From assembly GCA_023053545.1 (NCBI GenBank), contig JAKZAN010000001.1:7336565-7400564 (forward strand): a stretch of 64,000 nucleotides of DNA. Reading direction: 5' to 3'. This document shows positions 13,101 through 24,707 of the stretch, in pieces (position 1 is the stretch's first letter; every line of letters begins with the position of its first letter). The stretch is from Lepidurus packardi. Its lineage: Eukaryota > Arthropoda > Branchiopoda > Notostraca > Triopsidae. Position numbers and translations under genes: made by a program. The notes beneath the pieces are model-generated. The model ran no database searches. It was not told where the DNA came from and was given only the letters and a program-made list of their open reading frames with translations.

Positions 13101-14826
13101 ATGTATGTGTAATTTCACACAGGTATTTATATGGATCGTCGTTGTGTGTACTATCGCAAGCCTCTACTGGAATCGGGCACTTTGGGCACCAAAGGCAACG
13201 TGCAAGTCGTAATTCCTCACTTGACGGAGTCTTACTCTTCATCACAAGATCCGCCTGAGAAATCGATCCCCATTTGCACATTGAAAAACTTTCCTAATGC
13301 TATTGAGCATACTTTGCAATGGGCTCGCGATGCATTTGAAGGATTGTTTCGTCAAGTGGCTGAAAATGCAGCACAATATTTAGAAGACGATAAGTTTATT
13401 GAAAGAGCACTCAAACTCCCAGGCACACAACCCGTAAGCTAAAACAGTTAAAAAAAAATTACATTGGCATTGTGTTTATTTAGCTGGAGGTCCTGGAATC
13501 CGTGTATAGAGCTTTGGTGGAAGAAAGGCCCATGACATTCAGCGATTGCGTAGCTTGGGCACGCCTTCATTGGCAAGACCAATACCATAATCAAATCAAG
13601 CAGCTGCTTTTCAACTTCCCACCAGATCAAGTTACGTCCTCAGGTCAGCCCTTCTGGTCGGGACCCAAACGTTGTCCCCATCCGCTCAACTTCGATGTCA
13701 ACAACGTGAGTACAAAGGGGATTTTTTTTCACTTTGAAATTGGATCCTTTGGTATGCTAAATGTCCGTGTTTTAGTCACTCCACGTGGATTACGTCGTAG
13801 CAGGGGCCAACTTGAAAGCAGAAGTTTATGGAATTGCCCGTTGCCGAGATCGTGATTTGGTATTGCGTATGATTGAAAGCGTTACTGTGCCTGAATTTGT
13901 CCCTCGTTCGGGTGTCAGAATTGCCGTCACTGATGCAGAAGCTGCCTCTGCTCACAGTGCCATGCCTGATAACGAGCGTATTCAGCAATTGCAGGAGGAA
14001 CTACCGAGTATCGCTAGCTTGGGCCCTTTGAAGTTGAAACCCCTCGATTTTGAAAAGGATGACGATACCAATTTCCATATGGATTTCATTGTGGCGTCGT
14101 CCAACGCGCGGGCGGAGAACTACGATATTCCTCCCGCGGATCGTCATAAGAGCAAGTTGATTGCGGGCAAAATTATCCCTGCTATTGCCACAACAACATC
14201 TGTCGTTTCGGGTTTGGTGTGTTTGGAACTGTACAAGCTGGCGCAAGGGCACAAGGAGTTAGAGAAGTACAAAAATGGATTCGTCAATTTAGCTTTGCCG
14301 TTGTTTGCCTTCTCGGAACCAATCACAGCTCCCAAACTTAAGGTATACGTTTTTCTAGAAAGGGAATTTGCATAACAGTTTCTTTTAAAACTCTTTCAGT
14401 ATTACGACACGGAATGGACGTTGTGGGATCGTTTTGAAGTGGATGGACAAATGACATTGAGACAGTTTTTGGATTACTTCAAGGATAAACACAGATTGGA
14501 GATTACTATGCTATCCCAGGGTGTCTGTATGCTGTATTCCTTCTTTATGCCTCCGGCGAAGCGTAGCGAGCGACTGGATATTTCGTGAGCTTTATTTTTT
14601 ATCTTCTTTTTATGAGCGTTGCATTAGTGGCATTTCGTAATTTCGTGGGTGATTTTTTTGTTTTTGTATGTGTTCTAGGTTAGCGGAAGTGGTAAAAAAG
14701 GTTTCGAAACGGAAAATCGAGGCTCATGTGAAGGCTCTGGTGTTTGAGCTTTGCTGCAACGATTTGGAAGGCGAAGATGTTGAAGTGCCCTATGTGCGAT
14801 ACGTTTTGCCTAATTCTGCAGAGTGA
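10151..14826 (+). CDS. UBA1: Ubiquitin-activating enzyme E1, 11 exons, complete
   Basis: UBA1 adenylates ubiquitin and passes it through its catalytic cysteine to E2 enzymes. Exons: 10151-10291, 10717-11088, 11143-11349, 11643-12299, 12504-12648, 12700-12957, 13123-13433, 13484-13705, 13776-14342, 14400-14584, 14679-14826, giving 1,070 residues, close to human UBA1 (1,058). Order of domains: inactive adenylation half ([27 protein letters not shown]), first Cys half-domain, active adenylation domain ([35 protein letters not shown]), catalytic Cys domain with the active-site peptide [20 protein letters not shown], then the ubiquitin-fold domain ending [17 protein letters not shown]. Exon 1 encodes a KKRK nuclear signal; the second Met (10720, first residues of exon 2) lies where the shorter cytoplasmic isoform starts in mammals. 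Identity is certain. Confidence 0.98.
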
Positions 14827-15309
14827 GATTGCAAACCAATTTGGATCCATCAACTTACTGGAACAACTATTAAAGAAAGCGGAAATGAAGAAAGTCTGCT
14901 TCTTATTTATGCTAATTTAGTTCAAGATTAGCTGTTCCAGTTTTTCTTTATTATTTTTCTTTCTTGCGTGGGCGTGCAAGATGATTTTTTTCTGGCATAC
15001 GGACTCTTGACATTGTATTTCACACTAATCTGCATATGCGTTCAAAATACATTAGGCACTTTCAGTTGAATTTGATACTTGTTTTGAGGTCGATAATATG
15101 TATCTTGTTAACCTTGAACACTTGGGTGTTGTTTGTGATCTACAAACATTGCATTCCAAGGTGCAAACCCTTATCCGAATCTTAAATAATCTTACTGCGA
15201 AGACCTACTTTCTGTTAGCCCCGCCTTTTTGTATGACTGAGCTGACAGCTAGTCAAAGTACCGCTATTGTTGTGCCAGGAGCGGACGTGTGACAGAAGGA
15301 TTAAAGAAA
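14827..15309. other. UBA1 3' UTR / IDH 5' region
   Basis: Short intergenic stretch holding the UBA1 3' UTR and the IDH promoter and 5' UTR. No separate gene seen. Confidence 0.5.
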
Positions 15310-16956
15310 ATGTCTAAAATTACCGGTAATTGTTGGAATAATTAAACCTTTACCAAATAAAATGTGTTTCAAACTATTCATAATACTGTATGTTGCAGCT
15401 GGACCCGTGGTCGATATCCTGGGAGATGAAATGACCAGAGTAATCTGGGACGTTATCAAGGAAAAATTAATCCTGCCATTCTTGGACATCGAATTACATG
15501 TATACGATTTGGGCATGGAAAATCGTGATGTGACTAACGACCAGGTTACCTTTGATTGTGCCGAAGCCGTTAAAAAATATAATGTAGGAATTAAATGCGC
15601 CACCATTACTCCTGACGAAAAACGAGTTGAAGGTATATAAAGCTCTTTTCCTTTGTCAGCATATAGTAACTTGTATTTGCTTGTTTTCTGTAGAATTCAA
15701 CTTAAAGGCTATGTGGAAGTCACCTAATGGAACTATCCGAAACATTTTGGGTGGTACAGTATTTAGAGAGCCTATTATTTGCCAGAATATACCTCGTCTC
15801 GTCACCGGATGGACCAAGCCCATTATTATTGGCCGCCATGCGCACGCTGACCAGGTATATCTTTACAAAGGGTATATTATAAAAGCAGTGCTCAAACTAT
15901 AGCTTTTTCATGTAGTACCGCGCAACTGATTTCATTGTGCCTGGTGCGGGGAAAATGGAGATTAAATGGGTTTCGGCTGACGGGACCCAGACCATTGTTC
16001 ACACGGTCAACGACTATAAAGGGCCTGGTGTGGCGTTGGCTATGTATAATACTGACGATTCCATAAGGTAAAGATAGCTACGCTTCCATATATCTCTAAA
16101 TTTTGTCCCTAATTTGAATCCAGGGATTTTGCTCACGCATCGATGCAATATGCCTTACAACGAGGCTACCCCTTATACCTATCTACTAAAAACACTATCT
16201 TGAAAAAGTACGATGGTCGTTTTAAGGATATTTTCCAAGAAATCTACGACAAGTAAGCGTGTGATGCGTTTGGCATAGCTACTATAAATCTTAATTGTAG
16301 CGAGTACAAACCCAAGTTTGAAGAAGCGGGTTTGTGGTATGAACATCGTCTCATTGACGATATGGTTGCATATGCGATGAAATCTGAAGGCGGGTTTGCA
16401 TGGGCATGCAAGAATTACGATGGTGATGTGCAATCAGATTCAGTTGCTCAAGGCTACGGATCATTGGGAATGATGACTTCCGTTTTGATTTGCCCTGATG
16501 GCAAAACCGTCGAAGCCGAAGCCGCCCACGGTACCGTTACCAGGCATTATCGCATGCATCAGCAAGGTACGGTGTATATTTTGACGCGGAATAGGGATTT
16601 CCCTTAACGCTTAATTGATTTGAAAAGGCAAGGAGACGTCCACCAATCCGATCGCCTCTATCTTTGCATGGACTCGAGGCCTGGCACATCGAGCTAAACT
16701 GGACAACAATGAAAAATTGCACCGTTTTTGTGATGCCTTAGAACAGGTTTGCGTAGAGACCATTGAAGCTGGTTTTATGACCAAGGATTTGGCTATTTGC
16801 ATTCAGGGTTCAATGAAGTAACGTTAATTGTCAATTTTGGGGGAGTAATAGAATGTAACTGGATCTTTTTACAGTGTACCCCGGGCCAGTTATTTGAACA
16901 CGTTCGAATTCATGGACAAGCTCGCTGATAATTTGCGTGCCAAGCTTGCTGCCTGA
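15310..16956 (+). CDS. IDH1: NADP-dependent isocitrate dehydrogenase, cytosolic type, 8 exons
   Basis: Catalyses isocitrate + NADP+ to 2-oxoglutarate + CO2 + NADPH. Exons: 15310-15325, 15399-15632, 15694-15854, 15916-16067, 16124-16252, 16301-16566, 16628-16817, 16875-16956; total 409 residues, near human IDH1 (414). Conserved blocks: [54 protein letters not shown] (substrate SxNxxxR), [14 protein letters not shown] with the Arg-132-equivalent in [17 protein letters not shown] and [20 protein letters not shown] (metal Asp residues), and [12 protein letters not shown] plus [15 protein letters not shown] (NADP site). There is no mitochondrial presequence: translation starts MSKIT as in cytosolic IDH1. 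A 16-bp first coding exon encodes only five residues. The peroxisomal C-terminal signal of human IDH1 (AKL) is absent; the protein ends RAKLAA. Confidence 0.97.
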
Positions 16957-17590
16957 CGTCTTATAATTCCTGCAGTGATAAGTCGGCTGTAATGTGTTAA
17001 ACGTCTTCGTAAAGATGGCAGTCGAGTGTTGAGTTTTCATTGGGCGACACTTTTCCTATAACTATTCGATGCAAATGTGAATTTACATCACGGAGTATTT
17101 TCTTCTTACCCCAAAACAAAAAAAAAATAACAAAAAGGAAGAAAAAAAATAGTAGTTAGCGGCTATCAGTAAATGCGTTTAAGCTACTGCAATTTCAGAG
17201 CCATATTATTAATTTCCTATTGCTACATCGTAAAATTAGTCATGGGGACAACGTTAAGTATTAGATATGGAAGATATATAGTTCATTTCTGTTCTTGTCA
17301 TTCTCTATAAGTTCTTTGATTCTTGGGTGATGGATGCGGGCAATACAATTGCATGTAAGAAATTCTCACTAATTTCATTGTTTTGGGTGGAAATCAACCA
17401 GCAAGCTTAGCATTTCGGAATAATTTCCTTCATTCCGGCAGTAATTGCTATGCTTTTATGGGAACACCTCCGGATTTAGTTACAAATGTATGTAATGTAT
17501 CCGGAACGGAAATTAACACTCCTGTGTCGCTATCTAATAATAATATTTTTTTCAGCTAGGGGATTGAAAGAAAGTACAACTTTTCACAAA

Positions 17591-17632
17591 TTTAACGGTT
17601 CTCATCAACTTTCGTTGATGAGAATCGTTAAA
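17591..17632. repeat. 19-bp inverted repeat with 4-nt loop
   Basis: TTTAACGGTTCTCATCAAC, loop TTTC, GTTGATGAGAATCGTTAAA. The arms match except one position, which as RNA is a G-U pair. It is not followed by a T-run and is about 640 bp past the IDH stop. Confidence 0.75.
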
Positions 17633-17644
17633 TTAACGTAACTG

Positions 17645-17710
17645 AACCTATAACCTAACCTATAAATTAAGCTAACCTAACGTATCCTAGCCTAACCTAT
17701 CGTAACCTAA
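17645..17710. repeat. Degenerate (CCTAA)n pentamer patch, arthropod telomere-like
   Basis: Six or seven pentamers or near-pentamers of the form AACCT/CCTAA, such as CTAACCTAAC and GTAACCTAA, are separated by short spacers over 66 bp. TTAGG is the ancestral arthropod telomere unit; this is an eroded interstitial patch, or simple low-complexity DNA. Confidence 0.5.
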
Positions 17711-18016
17711 TTAATTTCCAATTCAACAACCAATTTTTAACTCGAGTGACACCTGTTTGTCACTCTTTCTCCGGAGAACGTTTTGCAACAATATACACAC
17801 TAGTGTCACGTTTATCTCCGAGTTCAGAAACTGGAGAACCTGTTGTTTTGTGGTGTCCTGCATAGTGCTGCCAATTTAACGAAGCGGGAACGAAGACTAT
17901 TTAAGCAGATCTGCTATTTATGTTGCTTCTAAAGTTATATTTTCGGACATTCACGATTTAGTTCTGTACTGTTTTGTTTGTTGCTTTAAGGTAAAGTGTG
18001 ATTTAATTAAAGCAAG

Positions 18017-19244
18017 ATGCTAACCTTGTCGAGAAGGTTTTGTACATTTCCCAAGCTAGAATGTTATGTCGAACAGGTTAGACTTACCCAAGCTGTAAAG
18101 GAAGGCGATGCGGATCTGGTACCCTTATTCGATTCAGGCAAAGTTTTGTTGTACCATAAAAACAAAGTACTTGTTAAACGAGACGAGTCCTCAAAACCTT
18201 TGTGGCGAGACTTTAAGAGTAAGCACCTGATGAATTTAGTCTGAAAACTAATCAAATGAAACGTTCCACGTATTTTTTAGGTTTTAACGAGATCTTCCCC
18301 GATGCCAATAGTCAGAAAAATGCAGTGTTTTTGGGTTTGGACACTGTGAGTAATACTGCTCGATTTGCCATTCATCTGTCTAGTGCCCAACTTGGGGCCA
18401 CGGAAAACTGCGAAAAAAGTTGCCACGGTCAACTGACCGACTTCCGTTTTGCCATGCTCCAAGCCTGCCAATCTGACGCTAAACTTATAGCCCAGGTCCT
18501 GTCATTATTTTAAAGCACAACTAAAATTAAACAGAGTTTCTTTATCTAATAGGCGAGTGCCTTGCTTAATTGGAATCGCACGACAAACTTTTGTTCCAAC
18601 TGTGGAACAGGTCTCGTGAGAAACGCTGCCGGAAATCAAAGATCCTGTCCCTCATGTAAATCAGTGCATTATCCTAAGATGAGCCCGGTGGGTATTGTTC
18701 TTGTTACGGATAAAGCTCGAACAAAACTTTTATTGGTGAGGCAGTCTCGACATCCGCCAGGCATGTTCACATGCATTGCAGGCTTCATGGATATGGGTAC
18801 GATAGGAAAACTGTTCGATCTGTTTCATAAAACTCTGTTTACTGTAGGCGAATCACTAGAGGAAACTATTAAACGAGAAGTAGCTGAAGAAGTGGGCTTA
18901 TTGGCCACAGACGTTTCGTACAAGGGTAGTCAGCATTGGCCTTTTCCTCAATCGAGTATCATGTTTGGCTGCGAAGCCGTCGTCGAAGATTTAAGTCAAG
19001 TGCGTTTTACCCCACCGGTGTAGTTTGGTGAAGCATTCAATTATTATATTATTTTCAGGTCCTTTCCATTGACACAAAAGAGCTAGAAGATGGACGGTGG
19101 TTTACGAAAAGCGAAATAGAAAGCGCAATTTTAGCCGTCACGGAAAACCCGTCAACTGTAAGGGGATCCGCAACAGAAATATTTGTACCTCCTTCACAAA
19201 CCATCGCCCATCAGATGATGAAGTCATGGCTAGAATCTTGTTAA
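18017..19244 (+). CDS. NUDT13: NUDT13-like NAD(P)H diphosphatase, 5 exons
   Basis: Nudix enzymes of the NudC/NUDT12/NUDT13 group cleave NADH or NADPH to NMNH + AMP. Exons: 18017-18218, 18281-18495, 18553-18796, 18848-18999, 19059-19244; 332 residues (human NUDT13 is 352). The N-terminus MLTLSRRFCTFPK is basic with hydroxyl residues and few acids, consistent with mitochondrial targeting. A zinc ribbon (CSNC...CPSC) precedes the catalytic domain. The Nudix box is complete across the exon 3/4 join: GFMDMGESLEETIKREVAEE plus VGL. The post-box motif SQHWPFPQSSIM is the SQPWPFP-type signature of this group. The C-terminus PPSQTIAHQMMKSWLE matches the NUDT13 pattern better than peroxisomal NUDT12, and there is no SKL-type signal and no ankyrin repeats. 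A poly(A) signal AATAAA follows at 19293. Confidence 0.9.
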
Positions 19245-19391
19245 TTTTAATATTTTTAACCTAGTTTGTACAGGTCTATAATTTCTAGAAATAATAAACC
19301 AAAAACCCGGTGTAAAATTTACGCAGGGAATTATTACTAAAATATTGAATTAGATGTTGGTATTCATTGATTGTTAATAACAATCTTCGCT

Positions 19392-20559
19392 ATGATCGCT
19401 AGCGTCGACTTGAAACTTCATAAACGCTTTGGAAGTTTGGATCATCTACTGGTAGGAGAAGGAATAGGTAAAATCATGGCTTTAGTTCAGAAGTAAACAA
19501 TTACAGAGGAAGATAAGATGACGATAATAAATTATTCATTAACAAAAGAGGAGACCAAGCCAGACAAGATCCCTCCAACAGAATCTGTCCAAGTGCCGGA
19601 ATCTTCTCAAGCGAATGACCCACCAAAAGCATCAAGATCAGGGAAAGAAGACAACGTGACTAGTAATAACGTGGACGGTAACCGAGAAGATACATGGGGA
19701 TATGATTTATACCCCGAACGAAAAGGAACCAAGCCTGGTGCGAAATGGTGGGAAATTGCATTTTTTGGGGAAGGACGCGATAACATCGACAACGTGAAGT
19801 GCGAACGAAATGTCTACAAGTGCGTCAAAAACAGTAAGTCAAGTCAACTTGTCACTATTAACACTAGTAATAGTATTTTCTAATACTATTTCTAATACTA
19901 GGCCCTTTGGTCAAGCTAATGATGTCCGCTTTGAAAAGTTCTGGCTGGTAAATATTTCTCTATACGTTAAAAGCTAGGCAAAATAATAATACAGTCCTAA
20001 AACAGCGAGATAGACATACGAAGACATATTACATGCGAAGTTTGCGATAGATCAGTCACTGGTGGCTATGATCCTGTCCTCAACCAAGTAAACATTGCTT
20101 AGAACGGCTTCTATATCGTACGTCATCCAACTTTGTAAGGTGGTAGTCTGTCAAAATATGGCTCGATCACAAAACATGGTACAAGGTGTCTTAGCCCACG
20201 AGATGATCCATATGTTCGATTTCTGCCGTCACAACCTCGATTTCCGCAACGTCGAACACTTGGCGTGCACAGAAATCCGAGCTGCGAACCTTACTCATTG
20301 CAGTTTCTTGTCCGCTTGGGTGCAAGGCGATGCGTCCCCTTTCAATATCCAGAAAGCTCACCAAGAATGCGTTAAATCCAAAGCCGTAGCTTCTGTCGTA
20401 GCAGTTCGTCAGATTAGCAAAGATGAAGCTCGTAAAGTTGTTGACGGAGTCTTCGCCCAATGTTATGCTGATCTAGAACCTGTTGGCCGACGAATCAGGC
20501 GCAATTCACCAGACATGCACCGTGCTTATAATGAAAGGCACATTTATGGTTATGATTGA
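19392..20559 (+). CDS. ATP23: Mitochondrial inner membrane protease ATP23 homolog, 5 exons
   Basis: ATP23 is an intermembrane-space metalloprotease (family M76) that in yeast matures ATP synthase subunit 6. Exons: 19392-19467, 19507-19833, 19902-19947, 20006-20087, 20140-20559; 316 residues if translation begins at 19392. An in-frame ATG at 19518 is the alternative start. Conserved features: the zinc site HEMIHMFDFCR, the Cys motif CEVCDRSVTGGYD, VVCQN, HLACTEIRAANLTHCSF and VRQISKDEARKVVDGVFAQC, which line up along the length of the human protein. The segment before the protease domain is long and acidic (many P, E, K and D residues), about 90 residues more than in human ATP23. The acceptor before the HExxH exon is AAG rather than CAG/TAG. 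Confidence 0.93.
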
Positions 20560-20883
20560 TGCGTATTATTATTATGTAGCTTGATTATGTAGTAATACAT
20601 AACTTGAATGTAATGACGTTAGTATTGCAGTCCGTAGTCCTTGTGCCGGGAGCCACAGTAATCCATGTTATAGGGGTTTACTCATTGAACAACTTTTCCC
20701 CCAGGTTCAATTAATGTTAATTTTGATTTCGGTTGAGTGCACTGTGCCAGCTGGCACAGCTGGTAATAATTTACTATCAGATTGTAGTTTCTGTTGAGCG
20801 ATATTTTGTTAATTTAACGTTGAAGCTGTTTTCACATTCCGTAAACGTAGCTTGCTTTTAGCAGCTACCTGTTATCCGGTAGC
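20560..20883. other. Intergenic spacer
   Basis: ATP23 3' UTR and the promoter of the next gene. It includes a short inverted motif GTGCCAGCTGGCAC at about 20744. No gene seen. Confidence 0.4.
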
Positions 20884-22104
20884 ATGGCTCCAAACAGGAT
20901 TAAATTTTGGCCAACAATTTTTGCATTTTTCAGCTTTTTGTTTGTCTGCTATTATTGCTGGACAGCTTACAGTAAAAGTGATCTACCTCTGCAAAACTTC
21001 CCCAGCACGAAACCTCAAAATTTAGTTAACAATATTTGTTCGTGTCCGGAGGAGAACAAAACAAGCAGGCCTCAGACGATCGCGGGAGGACAGACACTTT
21101 GTCAATCTGGGGTGACTGATAGAGGAATCCATCAACGTGTCGTGTCTTACTATGTAGATGGTGATGTTAACGACGAGATTGTCTTCCGAAGTAATTACCT
21201 CTACCTTGACAAAATTGCCGCACAAGTCGCTGAGTTTTATCCAGGTAAATATCGCTATCAACTTCTTAACTTGTAAACGAATTTAGAAACCTTGTTAACA
21301 AATAGGATGGGTCATGCGAATTTACCACAAATATAACGCAATGAATGTTGCATATGTCGAACATCTTTGTCCAACCTATTGCCGATATAGCCACGTGGAT
21401 CTGTGCAACGTTACGGATCTTAGCGTGACTAAACCTAACAAATTGAAAGCAGATCTTGATAAAGTTTCACCGTTCGTCTGGCGACTTTTACCCTTAGCCG
21501 ATCCCGCTGTAGACGTTGTTCTGTCTCGTAATTTGAATAGTGCTTTAACAGGGCGGGAAGCGGAAGCTGTAATCGAGTGGCTGTATGCGTCACAAGCGAC
21601 ATTACATATAATGCGAGACCACCCCGGTCATGGATCCACGATAATGAGCGGTACGTCCTTGCCACGCTTATCGACGTATTTGTATATGCTGTGTTTTTCA
21701 TAGGTTTGTGGGGATCCCGCGCCTTGTCACGGAGGAAGAAAGAATTGGTCCAAAGCATTTTTATGAAAATGAAGGGCAAGGGTGCTTCGCAGAACGTCTC
21801 CGGATTGGCTGACGAAATCTTGCATTCGCTATATTCTGAGATAGGAGAGTCCGATATCGTAAGAAATATCGAACTTGCTAGTGGTTTGCATTAACTAACA
21901 TCTAATACACATTTTGTTTTTGGCTAGCTCCGTCATGATTCATATTACTGCACTGAGTTCCCCAAATCATCGCAGCCGTTTCCAACGCAGAGAAACGGAT
22001 TCGAGTTTGTTGGCGGTAAACTCTATGATAAACATCCCGCGCCTCTCCCTACATGTCCCCTGGAATGTCGTCCAAAGATGCACAAAGATTGGGAGTATTG
22101 CTAG
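20884..22104 (+). CDS. Type II membrane protein, putative Golgi glycosyltransferase-like, 4 exons
   Basis: Exons: 20884-21244, 21306-21650, 21704-21858, 21928-22104; 345 residues, phases consistent. After a short cytoplasmic tail (MAPNRIKFW) there is one hydrophobic segment (about residues 9-29), then a lumenal Cys-rich domain, the topology of a Golgi enzyme. Features: MRIYHKYNA, a PLADP-VDVVLSRNLNS block in which the D/S-R-N-L-N-S stretch sits where related proteins have an RDxDS (DxD-like) motif, REAEAVIEWL, HIMRDHPGH, GLWGSR, and a C-terminus HDSYYCTEFP...FPTQR...CRPKMHKDWEYC. I recall this pattern from uncharacterised arthropod proteins thought to be glycosyltransferase-like; no activity is proven. 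Asn in place of the first Asp of the DxD-like motif could mean it is catalytically weak. Confidence 0.7.
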
Positions 22105-22384
22105 GAATCGTGTCGTTCTTCCGACGAAATGCCGCGTACATTAATGTTACGTCAGTTTTTTTAATATAATTAATTTACATTGCACAATGAATGGCAAAAG
22201 TTATTTTCTGGTATTCAAGAGTAATAGTTGGATAGCGTTATGAAAATATATTAAATATGTTGCAAGTTTTTATCTATATCTGGAATGTTGTGTTATTATG
22301 TGTTGCGTGTAAAATTTTAAAATTGCGTTACATACAATTTCACTTATTGTAGGCATTACTAACGTGTTAACTAATTTTTGCTCC

Positions 22385-22990
22385 TCAAAATTCGAAATCC
22401 AAAGATGACTAAAAAAAAGTATGGAGCATAAGGATCCTAGCTCATGTAGGAATCGCAGGAAACGAAGCAGCAGATACGGCGGCAAAGATTGGCAAAGACT
22501 CCAACCAAACAGTACTAAGAGACCTCACAAGACACGAACTTTAGGCCGTATTTAAATAGAAACTAGAGGAAAAGTACTACAGCGATTAAAAAAGAGCTTT
22601 TCTCAAAATGGTGTACAATTCGCTCAAAACATCAGGACAGCATCCTGGTTATTACAAAAAAAAAAACAAGCCAATATCAGTTGCTATTTTGCGATTGAGA
22701 TGTGGACAGGAAACAGGATCATAGATGTACAGATTTAATCTGAAAAGAAATAGCACGTGTGATAGGTGTGGAGAGAGGGAAAATACGGTTTAACACAAGA
22801 TTATGGAATGCTTGTACCACACATTTGAACGGGAAATATTAAAGAATAAAATTATAAAAGAGTGAATCGAATTTAAGCTCGAGAACGTACTGGGTTTGGC
22901 AATTTTACAGAATACAAGCAATTTTTAGCCCAGTCATTTTTAGTTGATTACATAAAAGTTACAGGACTAGTCGATATTATTTAAATGTTA
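22385..22990 (+). mobile_element. Degraded non-LTR retrotransposon 3' fragment (RNase H end)
   Basis: The plus strand carries the RNase H C-terminal peptide AHVGIAGNEAADTAAK followed, through stops and frameshifts, by a CDRCGERE...H...C pattern typical of the tail of Jockey/R1-clade ORF2 proteins. It is a dead 3'-end relic, in the opposite orientation to the larger element to its right. Confidence 0.7.
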
Positions 22991-23152
22991 TTATTATTTT
23001 TTAAAACTATTATTTAAAAGGTCTAAATTCTATCACCTTTCTTTAACATTCTCTTTCCTAAGCACGCCCATCCCAATATAATAGTGTAAATTCGTGTTTG
23101 GACCCAAAGTCAACCGGAGTTAAATAGACAGCGACACTTATTGTGAATGCAG

Positions 23153-23243
23153 CAGACGACGATGCGATGTCATTTCGCCTGTCGTCTTTAACAACACAAA
23201 GAAGAAGAAGACGACAGGCGAAGTGGCATCGCATCGTCGTCTG
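23153..23243. repeat. Hairpin: 34-bp arms, 23-nt loop
   Basis: The left arm starts CAGACGACGATGCGATG and the right arm ends CATCGCATCGTCGTCTG; 32 of 34 pairs match. The loop is AACAACACAAAG followed by a (GAA)n run. It lies exactly between the two oppositely oriented retrotransposon fragments. Confidence 0.8.
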
Positions 23244-24707
23244 ACGATGTCGGACATTATAGCGTTCTTTTCTCTAAACCATGGTAATCTTCTGCTCATG
23301 ATTTTTTCGAAGATTTTCGCTAAGCATGATATCGATGAAATGGGCCTGTATGACTCACACTTCTTGTGTGTCTTTACCCGGTTTGGGGATTGGAATCACT
23401 ACCGTGTTTTTCCAGCCAGAGGGTACCACACCTTCCTTCAAAATGTAGTTATAAATACTGAAAAAGAGCTTGCTGAAATTTGTTGGGAAGTCTCTCTATT
23501 ATTGTTTAATGGACATGTCTTTGCCTTGACTAGTTTTTGGTAGTTTGCGATTGACCGTAAATTCCCATACTGTAAAGGGGTTGTCCAGTTCTTTAATTTC
23601 ACTACGTCCTCCCATATATGCGAGGATGTCTAGCTCAATCATGTCGTTATCCAAATCTGGGTCGACCAGTTCGGGTGCTGTTGACTGAAAACTATCAAAA
23701 TGTTGTGCAAACATTTCTGCCGTTTCTTCTTCACTTTCTACTATCTCACCCGCTGGGTTGTTGATTTTCCCTAAACGCGTTCTATCTTTACCTTCTATTT
23801 CCCGAATTAATCCCCACGCTTCTTTCATTGGTGTTTTGATTCCAAAACTCTCAACTTTAGATTTCCAGAATTGTTTCTTTGCCTTTTGAGAGGCTTGCTT
23901 GCTGAGCGCCTGTGCTCTTTTGCATTCATATACTTTTTCTGGAAAAGAGTTTTACTATTTTCACCGATCTGATCAAGATAAAACTTATACTCTTCTTTAG
24001 ATATTTCATTCCTATTTTGCTCTTGTTATACTTGTAAATTGGCTCTTAACAAATGAATACTGTCACCCTCCCACTTGATTTCAAGCCACCTATTTCTAAT
24101 ACACCGTGTCACGAATTTTGTCAGTTGAATCCACTCTACTTCTATTGGATTACGACCCCAAAATAAAATTCCACCTCCCCTGGTTCCCTAATCCTATCTT
24201 TCCTATACGTATTATACCCTTTAATACTAACACGATCTTTTAGCCTTTAACCATGTTTCACACACAAATATTACATCTGGTTTTTTAAGCATTTCTCTAA
24301 TATAGGTGCATAAGCCTGTTAGGTGAGGCTTTATACTCGTGCATTCAAAGCTAGCATTTTCAGAAATTGGTCAGACATGAAATAACAGCCTGTATAGTTG
24401 GCGGATCCATTAATATTGTTTTACATGCGCTTCCTATTTCTCTCCATTTTTATTCCCAGCTCCCTATTTTAAGCATTATGGACAAGTATTCCACGATTAA
24501 ACTTGTAATTAGAGGTGCTATTGCGTTGCGCGAGGGTTGAGACTCACTTACTAACTCACTTCTATTCCCGTTCATTTGATGCTGTTGCGCTACTTTGGGA
24601 CTTCTCACTATCTGCGCTTTGTTCCGTTGTCATACTTCGCTTATACCTGCCGTCACCTCCCTATAGGTAAGAGGAGTTTTCAGGCATGTGCTTATATTGG
24701 TCTATCC
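23244..24707 (-). mobile_element. Non-LTR retrotransposon ORF2 part (endonuclease and reverse transcriptase), minus strand
   Basis: Reading on the minus strand from 24707 there is an endonuclease-like segment (MLKKPDVIFVCETWLK near 24270), a linker with NPAGEIVESEEETAEMF, and the start of reverse transcriptase (YRPISSISCLAKIFEKIMS near 23300). Stops and frameshifts break the frame. It ends at the hairpin, so the RT core and the 3' end are missing. It is continuous with the ORF1 fragment at 41785-43640 once the 17-kb insertion is removed. Confidence 0.8.

Larger units (their letters stand above)
16957..18016. other. IDH 3' UTR and spacer with hairpin and telomere-like repeats
   Basis: No coding exon seen. 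It holds a strong hairpin (17591-17632) and a patch of CCTAA pentamers (17645-17710), described separately. The last ~100 bp are the NUDT13-like promoter and 5' UTR. Confidence 0.5.
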
